From assembly GCF_005222815.1 (NCBI RefSeq), contig NZ_STGB01000004.1, positions 434,001-498,000 of the forward strand: a stretch of DNA of 64,000 nucleotides, in the 5' to 3' direction. Source of the DNA: Roseomonas sp. AR75. Its GTDB lineage: Bacteria; Pseudomonadota; Alphaproteobacteria; Acetobacterales; Acetobacteraceae. Below, in pieces: positions 18,248 through 28,068 of this stretch (position 1 is the stretch's first letter; each line of letters starts with the position of its first letter). Both the position numbers and the translations under genes were made by a program. Under the pieces are notes generated by a model. That model was given only the letters and a program-made list of their open reading frames with translations. It was not told the DNA's origin and ran no database searches.

Positions 18248-19659
18248 GCCCGCTGGTGCCGGCAACCTCGCCGAGGATCTGGTTCGATGTGCAGGACCTG
18301 CTGGACTACGCCGAGATCGCGACCCGGCCGAGCGGCATCCAGCGCGTCTGCCTGGAACTCTATGCCGCGCTCGAGGCGGTCGGGCCGGAGCGCATCGGCT
18401 TCCTGCGGCACGATCCCGTGGCCGGCACGATGCGGGCGATGCGGTGGGAGGACCTCGCCGCCCATTGCGCACCGCTCCGCCTGACGGAGCCGCCCGCCCC
18501 GGGCGACGCGGCGGAAGCCGGCGCGCCGAAGGACGCAGCGGCCGATGTCCCGGAGGCGCCGCGCGGGACGCTGCGCAGGGCATTGCGCTGGCTGGCCTGG
18601 CGACTGCCCGTGGAGCTCCGCTACCCCATGGGGGAGGCGATCTACGGCCAAATCGCGGCGATCCGTGCGCTCGGCCGAGCGGCACGTGCCACCTTGCCGG
18701 GGGGCGGCTCCGCGACCTCCTCCGCGGTGCTGGAGGGCTTGCCCGACATCCGCAACGTCGCCCAGCCTGGCGATATCGTCGCCGCCTTCGGCTCGCCCTG
18801 GGGCCATCCCGACTACGCGGCCCTGCTGCAACGCTGCGCCCGGCCCGCTGGGCTGCGCTTCGCCATGCTGGTGCATGACCTGATCCCGGTGGTGCGCCCG
18901 GAATTCTACGAGGCGCACAACGGCGCGCTGTTCCGCGCCTTCATGCGCAACTGCCTGCCCGAAGCCGACCTGCTGCTGACCATGTCGCGGGCGACGGCGC
19001 GCGACGTCGTATCCTGGGCGGGGGCGCAGGGGCTGGCGCTGCGGACGCAGCCGCGCCCGCTGCCGGTCGGCATCGGGTTCAGCCACGCGGCGCCCGGCCC
19101 GCTGCCCGAGGGGCTGGAGGCCGGCAGCTACGTGCTGCTGGTCGGCACGCTGGAAGCCCGCAAGAACCACCTGCTGGCCTTCCGCGTCTGGCGCCGCCTG
19201 CAGGAGGAATTGCCGCCGAAGCAGGTGCCGCAGCTCGTCTTCGCCGGCCGGGTCGGCTGGATGGTCGAGGACCTGATGCAGCAGATCCGCAACTCCGGCC
19301 AGCTTGCCGGCAAGCTGACGCTGATCCCGGACGCGGACGACGCGACGCTCGCGGCGCTCTATCGCGGCGCGCGGTTCACGCTGTTCCCCTCGCTCTACGA
19401 AGGCTGGGGCCTGCCGGTGACCGAAAGCCTGTCCTTCGGCAAGGTCTGCCTCGCCTCTTCGGCGGCCTCGCTGCCGGAAGCCGGCGGGGCGTTCTGCCTG
19501 TATCACGACCCCGACAGCGTCACGGACGCCGCGCGCCTGGTGCGCCGCGCGATCGAGGAGCCGGGGCTGATCGCTGAGCTCGAGGCCCGGATCGCGGCGG
19601 AATACCGGCCCACGCCCTGGACCGCGACAGCCCGCGCCGTGCTCGACGCGGCTTCCTGA
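18244..19659 (+). CDS. Glycosyltransferase family 4, tandem paralog B
   Basis: A 471-residue GT-B enzyme, clearly a duplicate of the preceding gene. The same N-terminal WFDVQDLLDYAEIATRPSGIQR and the same donor domain are present, and the C-terminal third is nearly identical over long runs (VPQLVFAGRVGWMV, DLMQQIRNS, TLFPSLYEGWGLPV, FCLYHDPDSVT). The central region (about residues 80-170) has diverged. The GTG at 18244 overlaps the upstream TGA, which is why I prefer it. The pair may add successive residues to one chain. Convergent with the Rmd gene. Confidence 0.87.
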   Translation: MSPLVPATSPRIWFDVQDLLDYAEIATRPSGIQRVCLELYAALEAVGPERIGFLRHDPVAGTMRAMRWEDLAAHCAPLRLTEPPAPGDAAEAGAPKDAAADVPEAPRGTLRRALRWLAWRLPVELRYPMGEAIYGQIAAIRALGRAARATLPGGGSATSSAVLEGLPDIRNVAQPGDIVAAFGSPWGHPDYAALLQRCARPAGLRFAMLVHDLIPVVRPEFYEAHNGALFRAFMRNCLPEADLLLTMSRATARDVVSWAGAQGLALRTQPRPLPVGIGFSHAAPGPLPEGLEAGSYVLLVGTLEARKNHLLAFRVWRRLQEELPPKQVPQLVFAGRVGWMVEDLMQQIRNSGQLAGKLTLIPDADDATLAALYRGARFTLFPSLYEGWGLPVTESLSFGKVCLASSAASLPEAGGAFCLYHDPDSVTDAARLVRRAIEEPGLIAELEARIAAEYRPTPWTATARAVLDAAS

Positions 19660-20607
19660 TCAGCCGATCCGCGCGCGCCAGTCGTCCAGCACCGCGGCGA
19701 GCGTGCTCTCCCAGGGCACGCGCGGCGCCCAGCCGAGGGTGTCGCGCGCGGCGGTCGCGTCGCATTCGGTGCGGATCACGTCGGTCGGGCGCAGCCGCGC
19801 CGCCTCCTCCTCCACGCGCGGCGCGATGCCCGCCAGACGCAGCAGATCCGCCAGGATCGTGCCGACATGCTTCGGCGTGCCGCTCGCCACGTTGAACACC
19901 GCGCCGGGCTTCAACGCATCGGCGCAGCGCAGCACCGCGACATAGGCGGCGCAGACATCGGCGACGTCGAGGAAGTCGCGCCAGCGCTCCAGCGCGCCGA
20001 CGCGGATCACGGGTGGCTGCCGCCCCGCGGCGATCATCGCCGCCTGCCGCGCGAAGGCGGAGACCACGAAATCCTCCGACTGCCCCGCACCGGTGTGGTT
20101 CACCGGCCGCAGCCGCACGCTGCGCAAGCCGCGCAAGGCCATTTCGGCCACCGCCAGGTCCGTCGCCGCCTTGGACGCCGCATAGGGATTGGCGGGCAGC
20201 AGCGGCGCATCTTCCGCCAGTCTGCGGCCCTGCTGGAAAGCAAGGCCGTAGACTTCCGCCGAGGAGGCCTGGACGAACAGCGCCTCCGGCGCTTCCGCCC
20301 GCACCGCCTCCGCCATCGCCAGCGTGCCGAGCAGATTGGTGCGCCAGGTCAGCAGCGGATCGCGGAAGGAGGCGCCGACGGCCGCCATCGCGGCCAGGTG
20401 CAGCACCGCATCCGGCCGCGCGGCGCGGAGCGCGGCCGCGCAGCTTGGCTGGTCCAGGAGGTCGAGCGTGACCGCCTCGTCCCAGTCCGCGACGCTTTCG
20501 CCGCGGGTCGCCGCCAGCAGCCGCGCCTGCGGGAAGGCGGCACGCAGCGCCGGCCGCAGATGGCCGCCGACGAAGCCGGAAGCGCCGGTGACGAGGATGC
20601 GGCGCAC
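19660..20607 (-). CDS. rmd: GDP-4-keto-6-deoxy-D-mannose reductase (GDP-D-rhamnose forming)
   Basis: A 315-residue extended SDR enzyme. The NAD(P) motif is TGASGFVGGHL at residues 7-17; the catalytic set is Ser in QASSAEVYG with Tyr-x3-Lys in NPYAASKAA. RPVNHTGAGQ matches the RPFNHTGPGQ block of Rmd-type reductases. It starts with a GTG 6 bp after the gmd stop, so gmd-rmd form a two-gene operon making GDP-D-rhamnose from GDP-mannose. An epimerase or other reductase cannot be excluded, but the pairing with gmd makes Rmd the best reading. Confidence 0.82.
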   Translation of the reverse strand: MRRILVTGASGFVGGHLRPALRAAFPQARLLAATRGESVADWDEAVTLDLLDQPSCAAALRAARPDAVLHLAAMAAVGASFRDPLLTWRTNLLGTLAMAEAVRAEAPEALFVQASSAEVYGLAFQQGRRLAEDAPLLPANPYAASKAATDLAVAEMALRGLRSVRLRPVNHTGAGQSEDFVVSAFARQAAMIAAGRQPPVIRVGALERWRDFLDVADVCAAYVAVLRCADALKPGAVFNVASGTPKHVGTILADLLRLAGIAPRVEEEAARLRPTDVIRTECDATAARDTLGWAPRVPWESTLAAVLDDWRARIG

Positions 20608-20613
20608 GATGCG

Positions 20614-21663
<1,050 letters not shown>

Positions 21664-21701
21664 TCACGGACGCGACCCGGGACCCGGCAGGGTGCGGCCG
21701 T

Positions 21702-23435
21702 TCAGTCGGCAAGCCGGCGAACCGGAACCAGCTCCACGCCGGACGCCGCTGCGGCGTATTCCTCGGCCACCTGCCCCCAGCTCCGATGGCGCATGCGCTC
21801 ATGCACGCCTTGCTGGACCGCGAACGCCGCATCGCGCCCGGCGATGGTCCGCAGGATCAGGTCGGCCAGCGCCTCCGCATCGTGGGGATCGAAGACATAG
21901 GGGGCCAGCTCCGGATAGCGCGCGAGCAGTTCCTCGGTGTGCGGGCCGCGGGCCAGCACGCAGGGCGTGCCGACACTGACCGATTCGGAGAACGGGAAGG
22001 GCGCGTCGCCGCCTTCGAAGAAGGCGGGATGCACCGTGAGCGCGGCCGCATGATAGAAGGCCGCGTGCTCCGCATCGGGAAGCCGCGGCACCGAGAAGGC
22101 GTCGAGCACCAGCCCGTGCTCCCGGATCAGTCCATGACTGCGCAGGAAGGGCGTGGCCGGGTCATCGATCAGCGCGGTCGTCATCAGGAGCTTCAGCGCG
22201 CCGAACCTCTCCTGGACCAGGATGCGCAGCGCCTCGATGACCGCGGGGATGTTCTTGCTCGGCCGTTCCTGCGTGGAGACCGCGATGTAGTCCACGTGTT
22301 CCAGCGGGAAGTCGGCAAGATAATCCCAGCCCCGAAGGCCGGCATGGCGGCGCAGCATGGCGGCGGCGGCCCGACGGCTCGCGGCCGTACGGATGCCGTC
22401 CGGCTCCAGGAAGGGAAGCGCGTGGCGCAGGTCGGGCGGCGCGTGCGGCACGATGCGCAACCGTCGCGGGTCGGCACCCAGCGCCGCAACCGCATGCCGC
22501 CGGGCGACGTGTTCCGAGAAGGTCAGGATCGCCTCGCAGACCTGCAGGTTGTGGCGCACCGCGGGGAACCATCCGGTGATCGGGCCGTCCGGTCCCAGGT
22601 CGTGAGGATTCCAGGTGGAGCTGAAATCCACCATCATCGCATCCGGCAACAGCATGGCGCGGCGCCCGGGTATGCTCTCCGGCACCACCATGTTGGCCAT
22701 CAGGCTGAGCCAGGCGTCGACGCCGCCGGGGTCAAGGCCGCGCACCTCCCAGGATGGCCCCTCCGGTGACGCGGTCGGGTCGGGCGACCGGCCGGGGATC
22801 GCCGGCGGTTCGTCGGCGATCGGCATCGCCTCGGCGCGCCGCTCCGCCTCACGCTGCGCCGCCCAGGCGGCCAGCCCCTCCGCAAGGCGCGGAAAGGGTG
22901 GCAGGCGCAGCCGCCGGATGCCGATCGCGATCTCGGGCGCCACGGCAACCGGATCGCGCCGGGCGGCCATTGCCAGGCCAAGGCCGCTCCGCACGCCGAA
23001 CCGCCAGAAGGGGCGCAGCAGGGCGCGCAGGGCGAGCAGCGGTGTGGCGAGCACCCCGGCGGCAAAGAGGCCGAGGCCGATGCGGCTGTCGGGCATGGCC
23101 AGAAGCCGCTGCGCGGCCTGCGGAAGCTCGGGCGGCGGTGGCTCGGCCGGTGCCGGCGGGGGTAGCGGCGGCTCCGGCGCCGGCAGGGCGACCTGCTCGA
23201 TCGTGCTGAGCGTCCAGTCCGTGCCTTCGCGCGCGCGCAGCGCCCCCAGCATGGCCCGCGCCGCCGCTTCGTTCATGGGCCGGACGCAGACATGCAGCAC
23301 CACCCGCCCGCTCTGTGCCGCGCCCTCGACCAGCATGGCGAGGAGGCGGCTCATGCCTTCGCCCACGAAATTGACGGGAAAGTCCCAGGCGACCCAGACG
23401 CCAAGCGCGACGCGTTCCCGCGAGGGCTCAGCCAT
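21702..23435 (-). CDS. Glycosyltransferase, GT-B type, with long N-terminal insert
   Basis: A 577-residue protein. The C-terminal half is a GT4-like donor domain (STQERPSKNIPAVIEAL, then FFEGGDAPFPFSESVSVGTPCVLARG). The N-terminal half is unusual: after a short Rossmann-like start (GVWVAWDFPVNFVGEG) there is a proline-rich run at about residues 84-105, a hydrophobic stretch (about 117-143), and a charged linker. Its ATG lies inside the 3' end of the next gene upstream (8-bp overlap), so the two glycosyltransferases are coupled. Substrates unknown. Confidence 0.75.
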   Translation of the reverse strand: MAEPSRERVALGVWVAWDFPVNFVGEGMSRLLAMLVEGAAQSGRVVLHVCVRPMNEAAARAMLGALRAREGTDWTLSTIEQVALPAPEPPLPPPAPAEPPPPELPQAAQRLLAMPDSRIGLGLFAAGVLATPLLALRALLRPFWRFGVRSGLGLAMAARRDPVAVAPEIAIGIRRLRLPPFPRLAEGLAAWAAQREAERRAEAMPIADEPPAIPGRSPDPTASPEGPSWEVRGLDPGGVDAWLSLMANMVVPESIPGRRAMLLPDAMMVDFSSTWNPHDLGPDGPITGWFPAVRHNLQVCEAILTFSEHVARRHAVAALGADPRRLRIVPHAPPDLRHALPFLEPDGIRTAASRRAAAAMLRRHAGLRGWDYLADFPLEHVDYIAVSTQERPSKNIPAVIEALRILVQERFGALKLLMTTALIDDPATPFLRSHGLIREHGLVLDAFSVPRLPDAEHAAFYHAAALTVHPAFFEGGDAPFPFSESVSVGTPCVLARGPHTEELLARYPELAPYVFDPHDAEALADLILRTIAGRDAAFAVQQGVHERMRHRSWGQVAEEYAAAASGVELVPVRRLAD

Positions 23436-24660
23436 GTGCCATCAGCCTTCCGAGGATGTCGCCATAGGCTGCGACGAGATCGGCTTCCGACGTCGGCCGC
23501 AGGTCGTGCCCGGGCGCGATGCCGGCGCGCAGCCGGCGCTCCGCCTCCAGCAGCGCGGTCGCGGCGGCGTCGGGATCGCGTGCCGGGTGGAACAGCGCCG
23601 CCACCCCGTGCCGGTCGCAGATGTGGCGCATCGGCGGGTAGTCGCTGCTGACCAGATGGGCGCCGGCCATGGCCGCGTCGAAGGCGGCGAAGGTGCCGTT
23701 GTCGGCCAGCACGTTGTGCCAGAGCACGCCCTTCGAGGCGACGAGGCGCCGATAGGTCGGGTCGGGCGGCTCGCCCACGAAGTGCATCCGCGCCAGCACC
23801 TCCGGCGCGTCGGCCAGGGCGCGGGCGCCGGGATGGTCGCTGCCGGTGGCCGGGTCCAGCGCGCGGCTGCTGACGCCGCAGACGGTGATGTCGAGCCCGC
23901 CGCCGCGGCTGACATAGCCGCGCAGCGCTGCGACGGCGGCAAGGTGGTTCTTGTGCGCCTGGCGGTTCGTCACCCAGAGGATGCCGGGCTCGGACCCCGC
24001 CGGCGGCAGTACGATCTCCGTCTCGGGCATCGCCGCCTCGGTCTGCAGCGGGGCCAGCACGGCGCGGTCGGGATGCACCCCCGCATAGCTCACCAGGTCC
24101 GAATGCGTGGTCGGGGTTGTCGCGAAGGCGCAGCGCGCACGGCGCCAGCCGATCATCGCCTCCGCCAGGGTCGAGCGGTCGCCGAACCCGTGCGGCCCGC
24201 CATGCGCCGCCGCGACGCGCCGCGGCAACAGGTCGGCGCAGAACACCGCGGTGGGGCGCAGCCAGGGGATCCGCGCGTGCCCGTGCGAGGCGAAGAACAG
24301 CCAGGCATCGGCATCGCGCAGCTCGCGGCCCCCGTCATCCGGCAGCAGCACCGGCGCCGCGCCGGGCGGCACCAGCGCCTCCGGCAGGATCACCCGTGCG
24401 GCATCGGCCGCCATCGGGCGCCAGGCGAAGGGGCGGATCGAGATGCCGCCGACCTCCCGGCACCAGCGGCGCAGCGCCTGCCAGTCATAGGGGCCGCTCC
24501 GCGGCAGCGCGACCACGACCTCGACGGTGCCGATCCCCTCCCACGCGCGCGAGGCGTAGAGCCGCGCGAGCAGCAGCGCGTTGCGCAGCATGCCGCCGCG
24601 CCATTCGGCGGCGAGGATGATCGCCAGTCGGATGCGGCGGTTGTCGGGCGAGGATTCCAC
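23428..24660 (-). CDS. Glycosyltransferase-like protein of the polysaccharide locus
   Basis: A 410-residue protein with a GT-B look: LAIILAAEWRGGMLRNALLLARL near the start, a hinge around residue 225 (ILWVTNRQAHKNHLAAVAAL, resembling the GT4 R-x-x-KN segment), and a C-terminal donor-like half (LADNGTFAAFDAAMAGAHLVSSDYP). Cysteine and histidine spacing shows nothing enzymatic beyond this. The start is a GTG at 24660. It overlaps the downstream glycosyltransferase gene by 8 bp. Divergent from the plus-strand gene at 24787 with a 126-bp spacer. Confidence 0.65.
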   Translation of the reverse strand: MESSPDNRRIRLAIILAAEWRGGMLRNALLLARLYASRAWEGIGTVEVVVALPRSGPYDWQALRRWCREVGGISIRPFAWRPMAADAARVILPEALVPPGAAPVLLPDDGGRELRDADAWLFFASHGHARIPWLRPTAVFCADLLPRRVAAAHGGPHGFGDRSTLAEAMIGWRRARCAFATTPTTHSDLVSYAGVHPDRAVLAPLQTEAAMPETEIVLPPAGSEPGILWVTNRQAHKNHLAAVAALRGYVSRGGGLDITVCGVSSRALDPATGSDHPGARALADAPEVLARMHFVGEPPDPTYRRLVASKGVLWHNVLADNGTFAAFDAAMAGAHLVSSDYPPMRHICDRHGVAALFHPARDPDAAATALLEAERRLRAGIAPGHDLRPTSEADLVAAYGDILGRLMAHG

Positions 24661-24786
24661 GGAGGGGCCGCCATGCGCCGCGGCCCGCCCTCAGTCAAGC
24701 GAGGGGGTGGGACGTCAGCCGCCTTGACGCTCAATTTGCGACCCGGCATCACGTGGCTGAGATACGGCGCGGCGGATGAGGAGGCG

Positions 24787-25908
24787 ATGCCGACAATCCT
24801 TCACCGGCCTCGTCGGCTCGTCTGGATCGTCAACCATCGCACGCTGTTGCCGGCGGAGGTGCCGATCTTCCGCCGCCTCGGCTACGAGGTGTTCATCCCG
24901 AAGATCATTCCGCCCGAGCATGCCTACCGCAGCGGCGTCGTCACGCATGACTACGACGCGTCGCTCACCCTTCCCGAAGCGACGCTCGCGGTCCTCAATG
25001 CGCATGACTTCTACGGGCGGAGCCTGTCCCGGCGCGGCTGGAGCCCGACGATCCACCAGATCCTGAATGCGCATTTCGATGTCGTGGTGACATCCATGTC
25101 GAACTTCATCACGCCGCTGCGGGAGACGGTGCGGCATTTCCGCGGCCTTGTCGCGATGCGCGTCTTCGGACTGCAGCATCCCAACACCTATGCCCGCGGC
25201 CTGGAGCATTTCGGCCATGCCGAGCTGCTGGACGAGATCGGCCGCCGAGGCGAGTCCTTCGTCTTCGCCCAGGGCTTCGACAATCTGGCCGAGATCGAGC
25301 CACCCGAACTCGCCCGGCGTGCGCATACGGTGACGGTGCCGCTGCCCGAACGGATCTATGCCGAGGCCGAGAGCTGGACGGGGCGCGGCGCCGAGGTGAT
25401 CGCCTACTGCCCGGGCATCCAGCAGGAGGGCTATTATCGGGAGCTGTACGACGCCATCCGCCGCGACTTCGGCGACCTGCCGCTGCGCATCTTCGGCCGG
25501 CAGACGGAAACCATCCCGGACCCCGCGATCCTGCCCAACCTGACCGACGCGGCGCTGATGGCCCTGTACGCCGCCGCGCCGGTGATGGTCTATCCATCGA
25601 CGGAGCCGCGCCATGTCCACTACGCGCCGATCGAGGCGATGATCGTCGGCACGCCCGTGCTCTACCGGCGGGGCGCGCTCTGCGACGTCCTGGCCGGGGG
25701 CGGCGGACCGGCTGCCTGTGCGGATGTCGCGGAGATGCGGGAGAAGGCGCTGCGCCTGATGGCCGGCGATCAGGCGCTGACCGAGGCGATCCGGGCTGCG
25801 CAGCCGCGCATCGTGGCCCAGTTCGACACCGCGCTCGCCGAACGGCAATGGGCGGCCATGCTGGGCCCCGCGATGCGCGAGCCGCTCGCCGAGCGTAGCG
25901 TCGCATGA
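24787..25908 (+). CDS. Glycosyltransferase-like protein
   Basis: A 373-residue protein. The N-terminal part (VWIVNHRTLLPAEVPIFRRLGYEVFIPK) reads as a Rossmann-type sugar-acceptor domain. The C-terminal half has a short GT-B donor region: LPLRIFGRQTE, then ALYAAAPVMVYPSTEPRHVHYAPIEAMIVGTPVLY, which holds the usual Glu followed by a small-residue loop. There is no secretion signal or membrane helix. A GAGGAGG-type ribosome site lies close to the ATG. The next gene, a coiled-coil protein, starts inside its stop (ATGA). No precise family name is safe. Confidence 0.65.
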   Translation: MPTILHRPRRLVWIVNHRTLLPAEVPIFRRLGYEVFIPKIIPPEHAYRSGVVTHDYDASLTLPEATLAVLNAHDFYGRSLSRRGWSPTIHQILNAHFDVVVTSMSNFITPLRETVRHFRGLVAMRVFGLQHPNTYARGLEHFGHAELLDEIGRRGESFVFAQGFDNLAEIEPPELARRAHTVTVPLPERIYAEAESWTGRGAEVIAYCPGIQQEGYYRELYDAIRRDFGDLPLRIFGRQTETIPDPAILPNLTDAALMALYAAAPVMVYPSTEPRHVHYAPIEAMIVGTPVLYRRGALCDVLAGGGGPAACADVAEMREKALRLMAGDQALTEAIRAAQPRIVAQFDTALAERQWAAMLGPAMREPLAERSVA

Positions 25909-26240
25909 GGCGCTGGCTGTCCCGCCTCCTCGGGCGGCAGGAGACGCGCGCGCGGCTGATGCAGCTCGAGGCGCAGCTTGCCCAGCTTGCGGACGCCGCC
26001 GCCGGGCTGCGTGGCGAAGTCGGTGCGCTGCGGGCGGAACTCGGCACGGCGCGCGCGGAACTCGGCGCGGCACGCGCGGAGCTCGGTGCGGCGCGCGCAG
26101 GGCAGGAGGCGGCGCTGCGCCACAGCGCCGAGTCGATCGTCGCGCAGGTCGAGGATGCGGTGGCGGCCCATGTCGACCGGCTCGACGGCTACCTGGTCCA
26201 CCACGCGGATCGGATCGTCACCGATCTCAGCCGAGGCTGA
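25905..26240 (+). CDS. Small coiled-coil protein
   Basis: A 111-residue hydrophilic protein with no recognised domain. Residues about 18-70 form a predicted coiled coil whose middle is made of near-identical seven-residue units (RAELGTA, RAELGAA, RAELGAA) copied at DNA level. It is translationally coupled to the preceding glycosyltransferase-like gene by an ATGA overlap, so it may be a scaffold or chain-length-type partner of that enzyme; this is inference. Its last 14 bases overlap the 3' end of the convergent repeat-protein gene. Confidence 0.7.
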   Translation: MRRWLSRLLGRQETRARLMQLEAQLAQLADAAAGLRGEVGALRAELGTARAELGAARAELGAARAGQEAALRHSAESIVAQVEDAVAAHVDRLDGYLVHHADRIVTDLSRG

Positions 26241-27984
26241 GCACCGCTTCGATCCACACGCCGGCATTGCCGAAGCCGATCACCTCCGCCCGGCCGTCGC
26301 CGGTAACGTCGGCCGCAAGTCGTGGATAGCGGTCCTGGCTCTCCCAGCTTCCGGCCACGACGCCGAAGCCCTCGACCGCAAGCACCGGATCCTCGAAGCC
26401 GCCGGTCCCGTCGGCCAGCGCCACCCAGACGCCGGCATTACCGAACCCCACCACGTCGGCCAGCCCGTCGCCGTTCATGTCGGCCAATTGCCGCGGAAAC
26501 AGGTTGCCGTTCTCCCAGCTCCCGGCCTGCCGCCCGAAGGCGCCCAGGACGAGGCGCGAGGCCTCGAAGCCGCCGGCGCCATCGGCCAGTGCGATCCAGA
26601 CCCCGGCATTGCCGAAGCCGTACACATCGGCCAGCCCGTCGCCGTTCACGTCGGCCATGCCGCGCGGGAAGTTGTCCTGGCTCTCCCAGCTTCCGGCCAC
26701 GAAGCCGAAGGCGTCCAGCGCCAGCCGCATCGGGCCGAAGCCGCCGGTCCCGTCGGCCAGCGCCACCCAGACACCGGCATTGCCGAAGCCGACGACATCC
26801 GCCCGTCCGTCCCCGTTCACATCCGCCATGGCGCGCGGGAAGCGATCCTGGCTGAGCCACGACCCGGCCTGGTAGCCGAAGCCGTTCAGCACCAGGCGCA
26901 TCGGCTCGAAACCGCCGATCCCGTCGGCCAGCGCCACCCAGACGCCGGCATTGCCGAAACCCACCACATCCGCCAGGCCGTCGCCATCCACGTCGGTGAC
27001 GCTGCGGGGATAGAGGTCCTGGCTGAGCCAGCTTCCGGCGACGAAGCCGAAATTCGACACCGCGAGATAAGGCGCATCGAAGCCACCCGATGCATTGGCG
27101 AGCGACACCCACATCCCGGCATTGCCGAAGCCGAAGATGTCGGCCCTTCCGTCGCCGTTCACATCCGCGGCGCCACGCGGATACTGGCTCTGGGCGCTCC
27201 AGCTGCCGGCAACGAAGCCGAATTCCGAGAGCGCGAGGCGCGGACCCGCCGGCGGATCGGCCTGCAGCCCGCCGCCCTGCCCGAAGGGCACCCAGACGGC
27301 GCCGTTCCACGCCGCGCCAGCCTCGCTGCCGAGACCGGCGCTGCCATGCTCCTGGCTGCCATCCGCGTCGGCGATGCTGAATTGCAGACCGCTGGCATTG
27401 TCGAAGTAGTCGCCCGTCAGCCGCACGCTGCCGGCCGCGGCCGCCTCGCCCCCCAGCGAATCCTCCCCCGTGATACGATACAGCCCATGCGCCGTGGCCA
27501 GGGTGCTGCCGACATCGAAGCTGGCCGCGAGGTCGTACAGCACGCCGCCCCAGCGATCGCCGGAATTCGCCTCGAACACCCAGGTGAAGCGCGCATCCGC
27601 GGCGACCAGGGCCGCATCGGCCTGCTGCGCGCCCGCCATCCCGAACGCCATCCAGGCCAGCCCCGTCCAGGCGAAGTCCTGCTCGCTGCCGAGACCGGCC
27701 GCGCCCGCGGCGGTGCCGGCGCCGTTCCGCGTCGCCAGGAACTGCGCCGTCTGGACATCCCAGTACCAGTCCACGAAGACCTGCCCGTCCTCGAGCCCCA
27801 GGGCCGAGAGGTCGATGCCCTGATCCTCCACCGTCAGGATCGTGTAGGTGCCGAACGCGCCGGGCAGGGTGTCGCCGGCGTCGTGGAGGCCGGTGTCGGC
27901 GATCAGGGTGCCGCCCCAGGAATCGCCCCCATGGGCCAGGAAGCGCCAGGTGATGCGGCTGTCCGGCAGGCTGCCCGCGGTCAT
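26227..27984 (-). CDS. FG-GAP/VCBS-like repeat protein with duplicated N-terminal module
   Basis: A 585-residue acidic protein. Residues 253-585 are six tandem units of 57 residues (the last cut to 48). Each carries AGSW, YPR or FPR, a D-x-N/D-G-D-G calcium-loop motif and GFGNAGVW, as in FG-GAP/VCBS beta-propeller repeats. The N-terminal part is a separate module present twice with a 120-residue period (about 11-125 and 131-245), marked by GD-x-WGG, AGLGSE and QAD; I do not recognise it. The start at 27984 has no Sec signal, so any secretion would need a non-Sec route. It lies inside the polysaccharide locus, suggesting a surface or matrix role (inferred). Confidence 0.72.
   Translation of the reverse strand: MTAGSLPDSRITWRFLAHGGDSWGGTLIADTGLHDAGDTLPGAFGTYTILTVEDQGIDLSALGLEDGQVFVDWYWDVQTAQFLATRNGAGTAAGAAGLGSEQDFAWTGLAWMAFGMAGAQQADAALVAADARFTWVFEANSGDRWGGVLYDLAASFDVGSTLATAHGLYRITGEDSLGGEAAAAGSVRLTGDYFDNASGLQFSIADADGSQEHGSAGLGSEAGAAWNGAVWVPFGQGGGLQADPPAGPRLALSEFGFVAGSWSAQSQYPRGAADVNGDGRADIFGFGNAGMWVSLANASGGFDAPYLAVSNFGFVAGSWLSQDLYPRSVTDVDGDGLADVVGFGNAGVWVALADGIGGFEPMRLVLNGFGYQAGSWLSQDRFPRAMADVNGDGRADVVGFGNAGVWVALADGTGGFGPMRLALDAFGFVAGSWESQDNFPRGMADVNGDGLADVYGFGNAGVWIALADGAGGFEASRLVLGAFGRQAGSWENGNLFPRQLADMNGDGLADVVGFGNAGVWVALADGTGGFEDPVLAVEGFGVVAGSWESQDRYPRLAADVTGDGRAEVIGFGNAGVWIEAVLSLG
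26230..27228 (-). repeat. Tandem 171-bp coding repeats (6 units)
   Basis: Six in-frame units of 171 bp encode the 57-residue FG-GAP-like repeats. Unit 1 is 27058-27228, unit 2 26887-27057, unit 3 26716-26886, unit 4 26545-26715, unit 5 26374-26544, and unit 6 (144 bp, shortened) 26230-26373. Strong nucleotide similarity between units, for example around each GFGNAGVW block, suggests recent expansion or homogenisation and a likely site of unit-number variation. Confidence 0.85.
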
Positions 27985-28068
27985 CCCTGGCTTCTGCGCC
28001 CTGCGCGATGAAGCGGCGGTTAAGCTACCCGCCTTGGCTTTTCCGCCGCCGGCGGCAATGAGGGCGGG

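Noticed and set aside
24724..24734. TTGACGCTCAA as a possible FNR-type site
   Set aside because: The half-sites are only three bases apart, not the needed spacing, so the match is accidental.
22615..24786. The upstream part of a very long open frame on the plus strand ending at 25908
   Set aside because: Only the part from the ATG at 24787 reads as protein; the rest is antisense to two glycosyltransferase genes and low-complexity.
26230..27228. Regularly spaced repeats considered as a CRISPR-like array
   Set aside because: The unit is 171 bp, in frame, with no short repeat/spacer alternation, and encodes protein repeats.
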